From assembly GCA_905250075.1 (NCBI GenBank), contig CAJNOP010000188.1, forward strand, positions 25,390-89,389: a stretch of 64,000 nucleotides of DNA. Direction: 5' to 3'. This document shows positions 23,941 through 35,521 of this stretch, piece by piece (position 1 is the stretch's first letter; every line of letters starts with the position of its first letter). The position numbers and the translations under genes were made by a program. The notes below the pieces were generated by a model, which did no database searches, was not told the origin of the DNA, and was given only the letters and a program-made list of their open reading frames with translations. The stretch is from Rotaria sp. Silwood1 (lineage: Eukaryota; Rotifera; Eurotatoria; Philodinida; Philodinidae).

Positions 23941-24900
23941 GTTAGAATAATAGAAGCCGATCTAGATTTATTGTTAAAATGACATAAAGAAGATGAAAAT
24001 AGTGAACGTAATCTTCAAATGATTACACTTGAACAATTATGTAAGTTATATTTATTATCGAATTTATGATGATTAATTTTTACAGTGATATCAATTTAGT
24101 TATATTTTCAATTGATGAAAGAGAAATAAAATATATTATTAAAATTTTCTATTTTCGAATATTTTTTCTCTTTAGATATGCTAATCTTGATGAATAATAA
24201 TATCGATCAATATTTTGAACAGTATGTATTGATTAAAAGATATTTATTTATCTTTTTCGTTTTGCTTTGATTATATGTTTTTTTCTAGGTACAAATCTCA
24301 ATTTTTCCTTCCTGATCAATTTTTAAGTAAAAAAGGTTATCTAAATTCTTATCTTAATTTTCTTTCAGCTCTCTGTGATACATTCAATGATCCATTAATT
24401 CCAACACATGTTCTTGAAGTAACAACAGTACGTACTTTAACATATTTTCTTAATGTGTCTGTTGATTGTGCAAAAAAAAAATAACTTCACATTGTTGATA
24501 GCAAAGATCATACAAATAAAGATTTAGCTGAACAAATTATAAGTTTTTGAAATTTTATCTTTATACTTGAATTTATTAATAATTGTTATTCAGTTATACA
24601 TAAAGATTGTTTATAATCAACTTTAAATGTTGTTATTAAAATGCTTGGAAAAATTGATCCACAAACTTGAGAGTGTGAGTGTGGAGTGTGGCTTTGAGCA
24701 TTGTTATTCTCTACAAACATACCTGTCAATCACACCCACACTCACATCTGCATCCGCACCCTAAATTCGTTGTAACACCACTGTTATTTCTTTCACAATA
24801 TTATTATTAAGAAAAATTCTTTGTAAAATTGAAGTACAGTTTCGTAGAGCTAATCAATTAAACCGATTCATTAAGATTCACTGATTATTTCATCATATTA
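23941..24900 (+). pseudogene. Decayed fragment of an unidentified multi-exon gene
   Basis: Coding-like blocks with intact splice signals but broken frames. Block 1 (23941-24041) reads VRIIEADLDLLLK, TGA, HKEDENSERNLQMITLEQL, then GTAAGT. Block 2 follows TTTAG at 24176 (YMLILMNNNIDQYFE, then GTATGT). Block 3 (24290-24480) reads YKSQFFLPDQFLSKKGYLN and NFLSALCDTFNDPLIPTHV and ends in an A9 run and TAA. Later scraps read VVIKMLGKIDPQT followed by TGA, and CKIEVQFRRANQLNRF then IKIH followed by TGA. The helical, Leu-rich character suggests a large alpha-solenoid or regulatory protein, but I do not recognise it. The three TGA codons sit where Trp would be natural. A telomere-like hairpin (24671-24761) interrupts it. 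Confidence 0.55.
24671..24761. repeat. Telomere-like hairpin repeat (TGTGG arms)
   Basis: Left arm GAGTGTGAGTGTGGAGTGTG faces a right arm containing CACACCCACACTCACA about 40 nt away, so the two can pair. It lies inside the unidentified pseudogene. Confidence 0.7.
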
Positions 24901-26248
24901 TTTATTTATAATTTTATCTACCTCCAATCTTTCATTGAGATTATTACAAGTATAAAAAATATAAATGAAATTTTCTTAGCTTTGATTCATAAACTATTGA
25001 TTTGTATAGTTTGAGCGAAATCAGCATATGCAAACAGAAATACAAAGATTTCTCTATCATCACGATAAATATAAAGATACCTTAACATGAACAGAGATGT
25101 GCAAAAAAATAAAAAGAAGTGATTAAAAATGTAGTTCATTTTCCTTTTTTTTTGGTAATATTATCTTCACAGCCGATTAATGACAAGAGGGAGGTGTTGA
25201 TGTAAGTTATGCCGATATTAAATATTTTTATTGTATTACCACTAATAATTTTTCTTAAGAGATATAATATATAAGCCAGATAGAAAAGAAATTGAGATCA
25301 ACGTATCGATTATTTAAATTACAGATATTTTTTCTCCGAACAATATTATATCGACTAATATTTATATGTAATCTTGTGACAATAATTACTAAGTACGAGT
25401 GTTCATCATGTTTATTAATGGTTCAAACGAAGGTCCAAGTTATTATATATATATAATATTATCCTTTTATAGCCAGCAAGCAACAGAAGATAAAAACAAC
25501 CAAGAAATATTAACACATTCATTCTATTTGTATTAGATAGGAGATATTTTTGTTTTTAGAGAGTAAATTTTTCAAATCTATAATATTCCCTTTTATGTAA
25601 ACTGAAAATTCGTACAATAGTAATGGATCTATGATAACCTTTCAAATTTTATTAAGCCAGACATATGTTTCTAAGTCTCTCTCATCTTTTATATTCTAAT
25701 AACAAAACATTACTCTATCGATTCTATATTGTGTTCGTTGAGATAACACACCCTTTCATCGAGAATCATAAACATAGTCGCATACCGCCGTATTTTAAAC
25801 CGATAAAAATGTTGGTTGACTACGTTTTTCTTATAGAATCTTTTTTTTTGCCTGGGAAAAAGAAAAATTTAATTACCTTTGTCGAATTCTTAGAAAATGA
25901 ATTTTCATGTTTATTAAGGAATAATCAATTAATTAGATATCCCATTATTCAGTCTTATATATTCCATGTAGTAGAATATTCATTTACAAGTACATATTGT
26001 TTTAACGTTCGCCATTAAAGCAGGAATTCATCTGAATGATTGCAATGCAAGTCTCTTGCAAATATTCTCTTCTTCAATTTGACATCTCTTTATTAATTTG
26101 TAGTCGTCTTCTACGTTGTCTGAAAAGAAAATTGTCACTCAATTGAGATAAACATTACTATCAATCCTAGACTTATTATTCTATTAATATTTAACATATC
26201 AGTTAACTGCAAATAACAACCAGATGAATGCTAATTTTTATTTATTAA
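24901..26248. other. Intergenic, no gene recognised
   Basis: AT-rich. An ATG frame of 117 codons at 25665-26018 has ordinary residue composition but no recognisable domain and no splice context. It might be a further remnant of the neighbouring decayed gene. A (TA)n run lies near 25445. Confidence 0.35.
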
Positions 26249-27247
26249 TATAACGGGTGGGGCATAAAGAACCGACCTCTGTGTATTTTTAAGATTTCTC
26301 CACTATTATCCCTGTGATTCAAACACCTTTTTTTATTAAAAGATAGCGCTTGAAATTCTCTACAAAACCACATATGACTCGACCTTAAAACTATTTTAGA
26401 TATATCTGAGAAAAGATGAAAAATGAAGACACACAAAAAGCGGTAAAAAGTAACGGGTTGTACATTAATGAATGGCCACGCTTTGCATCCTATTTTTTCA
26501 GCACTTACTTCGCCCTGTTAGATAAATAAAGTATACCAAAAGATGCAGCGTGAACAGCTCTACAATTTACACAAGATCTGCTATTTTATAGTCGCACTTT
26601 TTGTTTTCAAAATGGACAAAATTTTGAGCAATCGAATTTCGACCGTGCGAAAATGATATTTTTTTTAGTACAAGATGGATTCTTTTTTTCTTATTTTCTC
26701 TTTTTTATAATTTGTTCTTTGTAAATTGTAGAGTTTTTCACGCTGCATCTTGTGGTGTATTTTATTATTTTTTTGAATAAAACATATCAGGTAATAAGAA
26801 GATGAAATAAGAAAAAACGAATTTATCTTGTACTAAAAGAAATATCATTTTCGCACGGTCGAAATTTGATCGCTCAAAATTTTGTCCATTTTGAAGACAA
26901 AAAGTGCAATTATAAAATAGGTGGTCTTATATAAATTGTAGATCTTTTCACACTGCATCTCTTGATTAATTTTGGTTTTTTAATAGGACGAAGTGATGAA
27001 AACATTAGATACAAAGCGTGATCCTTCATTATGTACAACCCGTTATTTTTTACAGCTTTTTGTGTGTCTTCATTTTTCATCTTTTCTCAGATATATCTAA
27101 AATAGTTTTAAGGTCTAGTCATATGTGGTTTTGTAGAGAATTTCAAGCGCTATCTTTTGATAAAAAAAGGTGTTTGAATCACAGGGATAATAGTGGAGAA
27201 ATCTTAAAAATACACAGAGGTCGGTTCTTTATGCCCCACCCGTTATA
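26249..27247. mobile_element. Palindromic (foldback) non-autonomous element, ~1.0 kb, TA-flanked
   Basis: The left end TATAACGGGTGGGGCATAAA is the exact inverse of the right end TTTATGCCCCACCCGTTATA. Nearly identical sequence in inverted orientation fills both arms, so the same 63-codon frame appears on opposite strands at 26245-26436 and 27018-27281. Inner blocks also pair: TTTCGACCGTGCGAAAATGA near 26640 with its inverse near 26850. Ends abut TA-TA, as for Tc1/mariner-type target duplication. No transposase is present. High arm identity implies a fairly recent origin or gene conversion between the arms. Confidence 0.88.
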
Positions 27248-30200
27248 TACGAAACATATAATAAAAACAAGATCAGTTTAATGCTTTTGTTAACTTTGTT
27301 CGAATTTTCAGATGATTGATAAAGACTAGACTAAACAAATATCTTTCTTCTAAATACTTTGATAAACTATTGTCTTGTGCTATGCTACAGAAAGAAAAAT
27401 TCAATTTTTCTTATTGTATTGAAAGAATTTCGTCTTTTTTATGTTTTTTTTATTGATCATGGAATTTGTAATGAAAGTGATATGATTCATGCAGTTTTCC
27501 TTTTCTAATCACAAACAAATTTAATATTTTAATAGTTAAGGTAAGTTTTTTTCTATTTAAGAAGGTCTAAAAATCAACATGAATATTAAATAACTGAATT
27601 CAAAATCAAAAATTGAACAAAAATGAAAATAAAATCATCTATAGACCGATGTTCTATTTTATCGCTTTGATACTAGAGATTATAGAAACAAATCTAGATG
27701 ATCAAATTAATAATTCATTCGAAATGGAAGATGCACTAGATAAATAATATTTGTTTGTAAATGATTTTTTTTCTTTCTCAAGTACATGAAAATAAACAGT
27801 TTTGAGCCTTCATTGTTGTCATGGCTTTTTATCATTAGCTATTAAATCATTTCATTTCTATGTTAATTATAAATATGAATTCAGAGAAGAAGAAATTTAA
27901 ATTAGTATCTCTATAAAAACTTGATTCGATTGATTTCTGTTATTCTATAGATAACAAAACTAATGTGTTAAAGATATTTTTGAATACGTTGAGCTCTATG
28001 TGTTCTAAATGGCGCAAATCTGTTAGTGTTCAATCTCTTTTTTTTTGCTGAATTCAAAAATTCCAGAAATTCGATGCAGGTCTATAAGATCAATTTCGTA
28101 TTCATTCACTGAGCTTAGTTTTACTCGTTAACAATTCTTCGCTTAGTTTTTCTTCATAAAACTTCATAGAAATATATCTGATCAATCCTTTTATAGAGAA
28201 TTTGACTTGACATTTACTGGAAAAACAAACAAATCTGAAGGTTGAAAAGGACAAGTTATAGTCGAAGTACTGAGAGACTCATTTTTTTAGCTCATCTATT
28301 ATTCACTCACTAACCTATATCAATTTAATGCTATAAAATATTTAAAATACTTAAGTTGAATGTCTTTAGAAATTAGATAATAAACATTACAATCACTTAA
28401 AAAAAACGGTTGAACAGTAATGTTGGAATAGTCGTACGAATAAATTTTCTCTTTGAGAACTTTGAAGATCCAACGAACGGAATGGAGCATCTGCTAACAA
28501 ATGAACCTTACCTTTCAAAATCTCACACTTCAACAAAAGATTTTATTCTCACAAAAAGAGGCTTATTTATTCAGAATGTAAACGATTAAAAATTGAATAT
28601 CTAAGTTAGACACAGAGTACATACCTAAAAAAAAGAAGTCAATCTTATTGTTTGATCCAAATAGCCTAAATCATTTACAATTATTGAAAATTTGAAAGAT
28701 TTTTGTCATCATTGGCGACTTTATAGTAGTTATTGATCATGATCATGAAAAACTAAGAAACGATGTTCGTTTTTTAGGATTACATTGATAGAGATGTTTA
28801 CAAAATCAAATGTTATTTTAACTTTCATTGTCACAAAACACATATTAAAACGCTGAAAAGTTTCATGGTGTTTCTTTTCGAAATTATTAATATTATAATA
28901 AGCTGTTACTTTAGATTCGTAAATCTCTAAATGGTAAATGTCAATCGACATCGTATGTTTCTTTATATTAAAATAATATATTCTTGCTGTCTGTTTTCGA
29001 TTTCGATGTAGAATGCACTGAATTAAACAATTTCAAACATTTTCTTTCTTTAGAGTTGGCATTACTTTTTAATAAATGAAATTATTCAATTTTATATCAA
29101 ATGAAAGAAACTACATAATCATTTTTAATTATTCTATCTCATACTTACTTTTGTCTAGAATAAAGCATATTGTCTTCAAGTTTAATGATTAAAAACAAGA
29201 AATAATCAATTGTAACAAAATTTACGTCAATTTCAAACTTTTAATTGGATGTATTACATTTTTAATTCTTCAAAATTTCTTATTAGTAACTTACTAAGGC
29301 TTGAAAATTTCGAAAGAAATGATCGTTCCATTCGATGAATTGATGGAATGAGTTCAAATGGAAAATAATTGAATTCTTTCAATTATTATCATAGAGATTT
29401 GAGTATGCTTTTTAATTTCAACCATAGACATACGTGTGGGTGAGAGTTTGAAGTATGCATATCGATGTACTTCTCTTTTCTATGATTTGTCAATCGAGAG
29501 AATTTTGGGGTGTGGGTACTGTTCGCCCCTTCAAGCACATCCACACCCACATACTAGATCTTAAAGAGACGAAGGAAAACATTTTCAGTTTTATCATGAC
29601 TTTCGAGCTTTTCTACAACTTGAAGATTGGCCTATACTCGTGATATTGTTTTCCTCAAGTGTTATATTAACTATTTCTCTTGTAATATGTGAAACAAAAT
29701 ATCCTATCGTTAAATGCGAATGCTTTTCATTCTTATAATGAGATTATGTCACACAATTTTCATTTCAAAATATGTCTGAAAAAATATTTAACAATGGACA
29801 AACATCTATTCTGACACTTAATGAGATTCAAAAAGGTATTCATATAAATGTTCAAGAGAAACCACAACAAATCCTGTATCTGCAAATATCACCTTATTTT
29901 CAATGCCCGCATCCAATCGAAATAAATACTAAACTTATAATAGTTTGACAAAAGATTTGAATAGATGAAAAAACAAAAAAGTATTGAAATAATTTTATTA
30001 ATGAAAGCTAAATAGTATGAAAAAAGAGGTTCTTTTATCTGATCGACAATTCGTATAAAAAACAAAAAAATAATTCGTTATATATTCATCCTACAATCAA
30101 TAATTCAGGCGCAAGTTACTTGTAATCGTCTCAAACTAAAACTACGAATTCAATGAAAAAAATGCACAATCGTTGAGTACTATGATCAACTATTAAATTC

Positions 30201-33200
30201 ACATGTTTATTTTTCACTTGGATTTATTGTCATCGTCTCTCAAGTTGACATCTATGGAAAATAATGCTCCACTCTGAGTTTATAATGTAATGTCATAGAG
30301 AGTAAGTTTTTAGGTAATTAACAAGAATTATCTATTTCATTGATCAATATGAAAACATTCATGAGATATCAATTAAACTGAACACATATTATTAAGAATA
30401 TCTTTTACAATTTAAGATTTTCAATAAAGCAAAACAATTCTATTCTTTCTTGTATTTCCTTCATTCTGATGATTCAAATGATGTCAACACCTAAAGTATT
30501 TCACTGGATAATCGTAACAAACAATTTGTTGATAAATTTCGAAGGAAACAGTTATCATTGAATGACAAAGCACGGCATTCTTCTTCTCTTTACCCATTAC
30601 TTCAAATTACGTTCAAATTATGTATATTTTGATATTGGTATCTTAAATGCAATCGACTACGGAAAACTACTCACAGAATCTAGATATATTACTTCTTTAA
30701 CACTACAACTGTCTATTTAAAATGTATTAAATGAATAGGTTTTTGTCTATAGAGAGATCTCGAAAACTAAGAAAAGAAATCATATATACTGCATTGTCAG
30801 CTGTATACTTTCAGTGGAATTCATGGTTCTGAAGTATGTACCTCAGCATGCCCTTTTTTATCATATTCATTAGTATTTCTTAGAAATTACTAATGTAATT
30901 AAATACATGTCATTGATAATTTTTTGTGTCTATTTTACAAAAAAAATTTGCGATATCTACAGAACACGCTTACTATCGAAAATATTTCTAATTTTATGCA
31001 ATTATCATTCATACTGAGATCAAGAGGATATTGTCTTATCCTAGAAAAACTTTTCTCAGATATTACGAAGCTTTTTCATCAACAACAACAAAAATGATTA
31101 ATATAGGAGGATGAAACAAAGTTTCATGAGTAGAACTATTTTAATATATGAAACATATTTCAACTGAAAGTGAATTCTCATAGTAAAAGATGATCTTTTA
31201 GATTTTGATAATGAGTTCAATCAATTAGTTTTTCTAATGCAACGAGAAGCTTCTATTAAAAAATCTTGAGTTTTTATATCAAGATCAACAACATGAAACA
31301 TTATCTTTCGATTCATAGATAAATTTTTCACTTCAACGATTATCAACATAAAGTTTCAAAACAATTTCACGAAGTATATTTGAAAATCTCTTTCAGTATT
31401 TCTTCCTACAAAAAATTTCAAAATCCTGCATATAAAAAAAGATAATAAATAAAAATTATTTATCTATAGTTGCTATTGGCATCTTTTTTTCGTTTAAAGT
31501 TTAGATAGAAAAACTGATAAAATGAGGGCGTGAATTTAAGTGTATTATCTATTTCGTTTTTCCTTCAATTTTAATGTATTTCTTTTATGTTTACAGAGGC
31601 AGCAATCATCTCCTCAGACAACGTTTCTTTCTCCTATGATCCGGTAACAAGCACATGACATATGAATCGTCCTTATACATTATAGTTGAAAAACGAGAGA
31701 TATGAACGTGGAACCGTCCATCACATATTGTGTTAAAAATGAATATAATGAAACAGATATGTGTACAGATGAAGAATATATCGTGTCCTGATACACGTAC
31801 AATATGTTTTCTTCAACATTTCAACTCTATCATAATTGACATATGCATAAGTAAATAAAAACAGTTCCATGCGTTGTCAGAATACTCATGTAGTCATGTA
31901 AACGATAAAAATAATCAGAAATTACGTATCATAATAATGTCTATTTCAATTAGTAATCTGCTTGTTCATCATTGATTGAGATTTTATCTGAAGATTGGGA
32001 ACAATATTCATTTTAATGAAAAGCAGATGATGTCCAAAATTCAAGTGTATTTATGGGTCTTCAGCAACAATTGATAGTTTTTGAGATTATGGAAAAAATT
32101 CAATTTAACAAGAATACGTCGTATGCATGTTGTTTTCGAAAAACTCGTATGATTGTTTGTATTAATATTTATCAAACTCCTATATTTTAAATATTAACTT
32201 GAATACTATGTCCATTTCATCTATTACATAAGAAACATTTGTTTTTTTTGGTTCGACCGAAATTTCTTTTATGGTCTGAGGTATCTTAGAAAGAATGACG
32301 TGATTTAATACATCATATATACGATGATATTAAATAAAAATCACTAATTCTAAAAAGTGATTTATGCAACAAGAACGTTTTTTTTATTGGAACGAAATTG
32401 TCTTTTTTTCTTTTGTTGAATTGATCGATAGATCTATACGGCGAACATAGTAATAGAAAGTGTTATTTAAAAATTTCAAAAGCAAGAACCGATTATAGAC
32501 GCAAACAAAATTTTCTGCTTTTGAAATACCATTTTCAAAAAGAATCATTATTGATGTTGATGTAAATATGTATCTGCTATCATCATGAGTATATTTAAAA
32601 AAAGGAAATGGTGATTTAAATCTATATTCAATTCTATAAAAGCTATCCACATATTTGAACTTGTCCCGACTCCGACTGACTTCACTATGATCGAAACAAA
32701 ACTAAGTCATGATGAATTTATTCGTTGTATTAGTGCTTTCACTGATAGAAATTTTTTTTTGTCTTTCGTGCTTTTAGAATGTCATGATTCGATCAAATTC
32801 TTTTTCCAGATTAGATTCTAAAAACAGAACTCCACAACATGAAAAGAAAGAAAAAAACTTGAAAAAAACCGTCATCAAAACAACAAAAAACGTGCTTATT
32901 GAAGAACAAAACAAAAGCATACATTCTTTTTTTCTTTCGTTTGTCACCGATTTCTCAAGGATGTTTCATATTCTTGGTATAGGAAATTTTCTTTTATCAG
33001 AGACGAAAACCAAATTAAAAAAACACCGATAACAAGAACAAACAAAACCTCAAAGGACATAAGGTTTAAGTTTTGTCAGATACGTTTCTAGATACTGTAT
33101 GTAAATCGTCATAAAAAATCAATGTCTTTATTTCATTTTAGGTTTATCTGACTGAAACAAATACAAAATAAATAATTTAATTTTTAATCCAGAAGATAGT

Positions 33201-35027
33201 ATGATATTATTTCTCTGTTGAAGTTATGTAAAAAATTGGAATTTATTCAACGAAAAGAAAATCATTTTATCAATTTTCTGTCGTTTACTTGGCAAAAAAA
33301 TAGTTATATTATTATCATTGTTGAAGAATCTAACTTTTCAGTGTAATCTCAATGACTTGACAACAGCAATAGCCAGTTGCTTGTGCCTTTCACAACCATT
33401 GAACAAAGAGAACTCTATTAGAAGTCTTTTCATCTGATAGTATTCAAGAGAAAATTATTTTAAAATCTATACTCCTTGTAAAACATTCGAATACATATAT
33501 GAAGACGTTATTTATTTTCAAGTAGATTTTGATGAAGAGAAAATAGTGAGAAACTAATCATCTGAACCGTACCTAGAACTGTGAAATTGAAGCAGGTGTT
33601 AAAAATCAAACCTACATCAAAGTGGAATATCGTTAGGTTTTTCTTTGAAATGTTTTACGAAAACGATTTGTTTTAGAAATCATCTTACAGTACAAAGTGT
33701 CAGATTAGTTATTGAAAATACAGAAATGTCTCCTTTTTCTTAGCCAGAAGTTAGCTATTAGGTTTAACTCAAAAACTTAAACGATATCGTTGATTAAGGT
33801 CATCAGAAGTCAAGGATGAATTTTACAGGGTGTGAGTGTGATACAGAATAAAATTATGTTTACTTCTTAACCTTCAAATTCTATAAACAAACAATGGTTT
33901 TTAATGTTTTATTTTATAAAAATCAATCAAAACACAAGCAAAGTGTTGGTCAAGTTGTTAAACCTAAATAAAAAACTTATCAAATAAAATACATTAAAAT
34001 TGAAGTATCACGTCGATCAACATTGATCTTAATATCATTCAAAGATAATATTTAGAGAGAAAATAAAAGTTTTTTTCTTGAATTACTTAAATTATCAATG
34101 TCAAATATATCTTAATCAACTGATCATTTAATTTTTTAATTCAAATTTTATTTTAGAACTGAAATTAACATCTTATTGTGAATATAGCAAATAACTATTA
34201 AAAATTAAACTCGATCAAAACCATAGTTGTAATATTCAATTGTAAGCTTCAAAAAAAAAATATGTTAATGTTAATCGAAACAAAATGTGAAAAATGATTT
34301 CATAATCCTGAATAAAAGTAGCAATAAGATCGAATTATTGATCATTTTCAATAAAAAAATATTTTGTTCGTAAGTTTGTTGAAGTTAAAGAGCAAATTTT
34401 TTTGAAATAGAAATTCAATTATTCACATAAAATATCTATGAAATTTGTTAATTAGATTTTCCTTATCTAATAAAAGTTTCTTTTTTAATTTTAAATAAGC
34501 ATTTACAATTATTTTATTTATTTGAAAAGATATACGATTAATTAGACTCATTAATCTATATAATTTGTCTTTATTAAGCATTGTTTCATGAATATATAAA
34601 GAAAAATATTTATTCTTTTTATTTTCTTACGAGATATTAATATTAGTGCTCATTAAAAAAGCAAAAAGGCTGATAAGTATCTTGCGAACAACTTTTGTTG
34701 TTTTTGAGCATCAATGTTAACGTAACCATCACATATCTTAATAAAGTGTAAAAAAATATATACTTAAAACTTTGCTTTTTTTCTATTCTTTATCTCTATT
34801 TTAAGATATGCAGTGCCTGAGTTATTACTGAAATTGACGGCGAATGTATTGTTTTTATCCGCCGCTTCATTCAATCATCGTTTGTTTGCAAGAATGGCAA
34901 GTGCACGACATTCAAGTTATTCTTACACATTCCAGATGAAACACAGACGAATTGAACATGAAATGTTCAAAGACGACAAAGATATCGTGCACTGAATATT
35001 CCATTGCTTGATAAACACCGGTTGATA
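27248..35027. other. Long gene-poor region (7.8 kb)
   Basis: I find no frame with convincing coding character, no RNA gene and no long repeat array. ORF-like stretches at 28730, 29455, 32384, 32784 and 34813 are short, AT-driven or start at non-ATG codons. One telomere-like hairpin occurs near 29.5 kb and a single GGGTGTGAGTGTG arm at about 33829. Confidence 0.45.
29507..29555. repeat. Telomere-like hairpin repeat (TGTGGG arms)
   Basis: GGGGTGTGGGTACT at 29507 faces CCACACCCACATAC at 29541, separated by about 20 nt. An additional GTGTGGGTG arm lies about 65 nt upstream at 29434. Confidence 0.7.
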
Positions 35028-35306
35028 TCATGCGCTGCGTATTATCATTTCGTTACGTCGACGTCGTCTTTCATCGCGTCTTTCCGTTTTCATACCTTTT
35101 CTTTCTTCCGTTTCTACTTCTTCTCGTTCTTCATAACAGAAGAACAAAAATAATTTTCTAACTAATGGAGCTTGTGAGGGTGGCTCTAAAACAAATGAAC
35201 CTTCCCAGGGATATCCGACGTTCTGTTGGTGACCCGTCCTGGCGTGCAGATGGTAGGCCTTCATAGCATACATCAATGTATGTATGAATAGAAGCGTCCA
35301 TTTCGT
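35028..35306 (-). CDS. Hypothetical small secreted protein (weak)
   Basis: Unrecognised. From ATG 35306 the frame encodes 92 residues: a hydrophobic N-terminus usable as a signal peptide (MTKWTLLFIHTLMYAMKA), a neutral segment (GHQQNVGYPWEGSFVLEPPS, then QAPLVRKLFLF), then an acidic and strongly basic tail (EEREEVETEERK...RRDERRRRR). The block 35160-35260 is GC-richer than its surroundings, which argues for coding. A GGTATGA inside the tail codons could be a splice donor, in which case the basic tail is intronic. It lies directly downstream of the ART-TPR gene on the same strand. Confidence 0.28.
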   Translation of the reverse strand, partial: TKWTLLFIHTLMYAMKAYHLHARTGHQQNVGYPWEGSFVLEPPSQAPLVRKLFLFFCYEEREEVETEERKGMKTERRDERRRRRNEMIIRSA

Positions 35307-35521
35307 CATCGTCTTTTCGATGATGATCATGGTCGTACTAGTCATACATACATCGATGTATGTTTGCCTAACCATTGCCGGCTTTGTCCACTGTACGAGC
35401 CACCAGAATACGGAGGGTATCGCTGGTCGCGCGTGCGCGAAATTTTGCAGCTGCTTTCTTCGGCGAGCTTAGATTTCAAGATGGCCAGTTTATTTTCTCT
35501 TTAAAAACGAAAAAAAAACAA

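Noticed and set aside
26245-27281. Two near-identical small proteins on opposite strands (63 and 87 codons)
   Set aside because: They are the mirrored arms of the palindromic element, not genes.
32784-33032. Lys-rich 82-codon frame after a TTTTAG
   Set aside because: Low complexity, no family resemblance, no partner exons.
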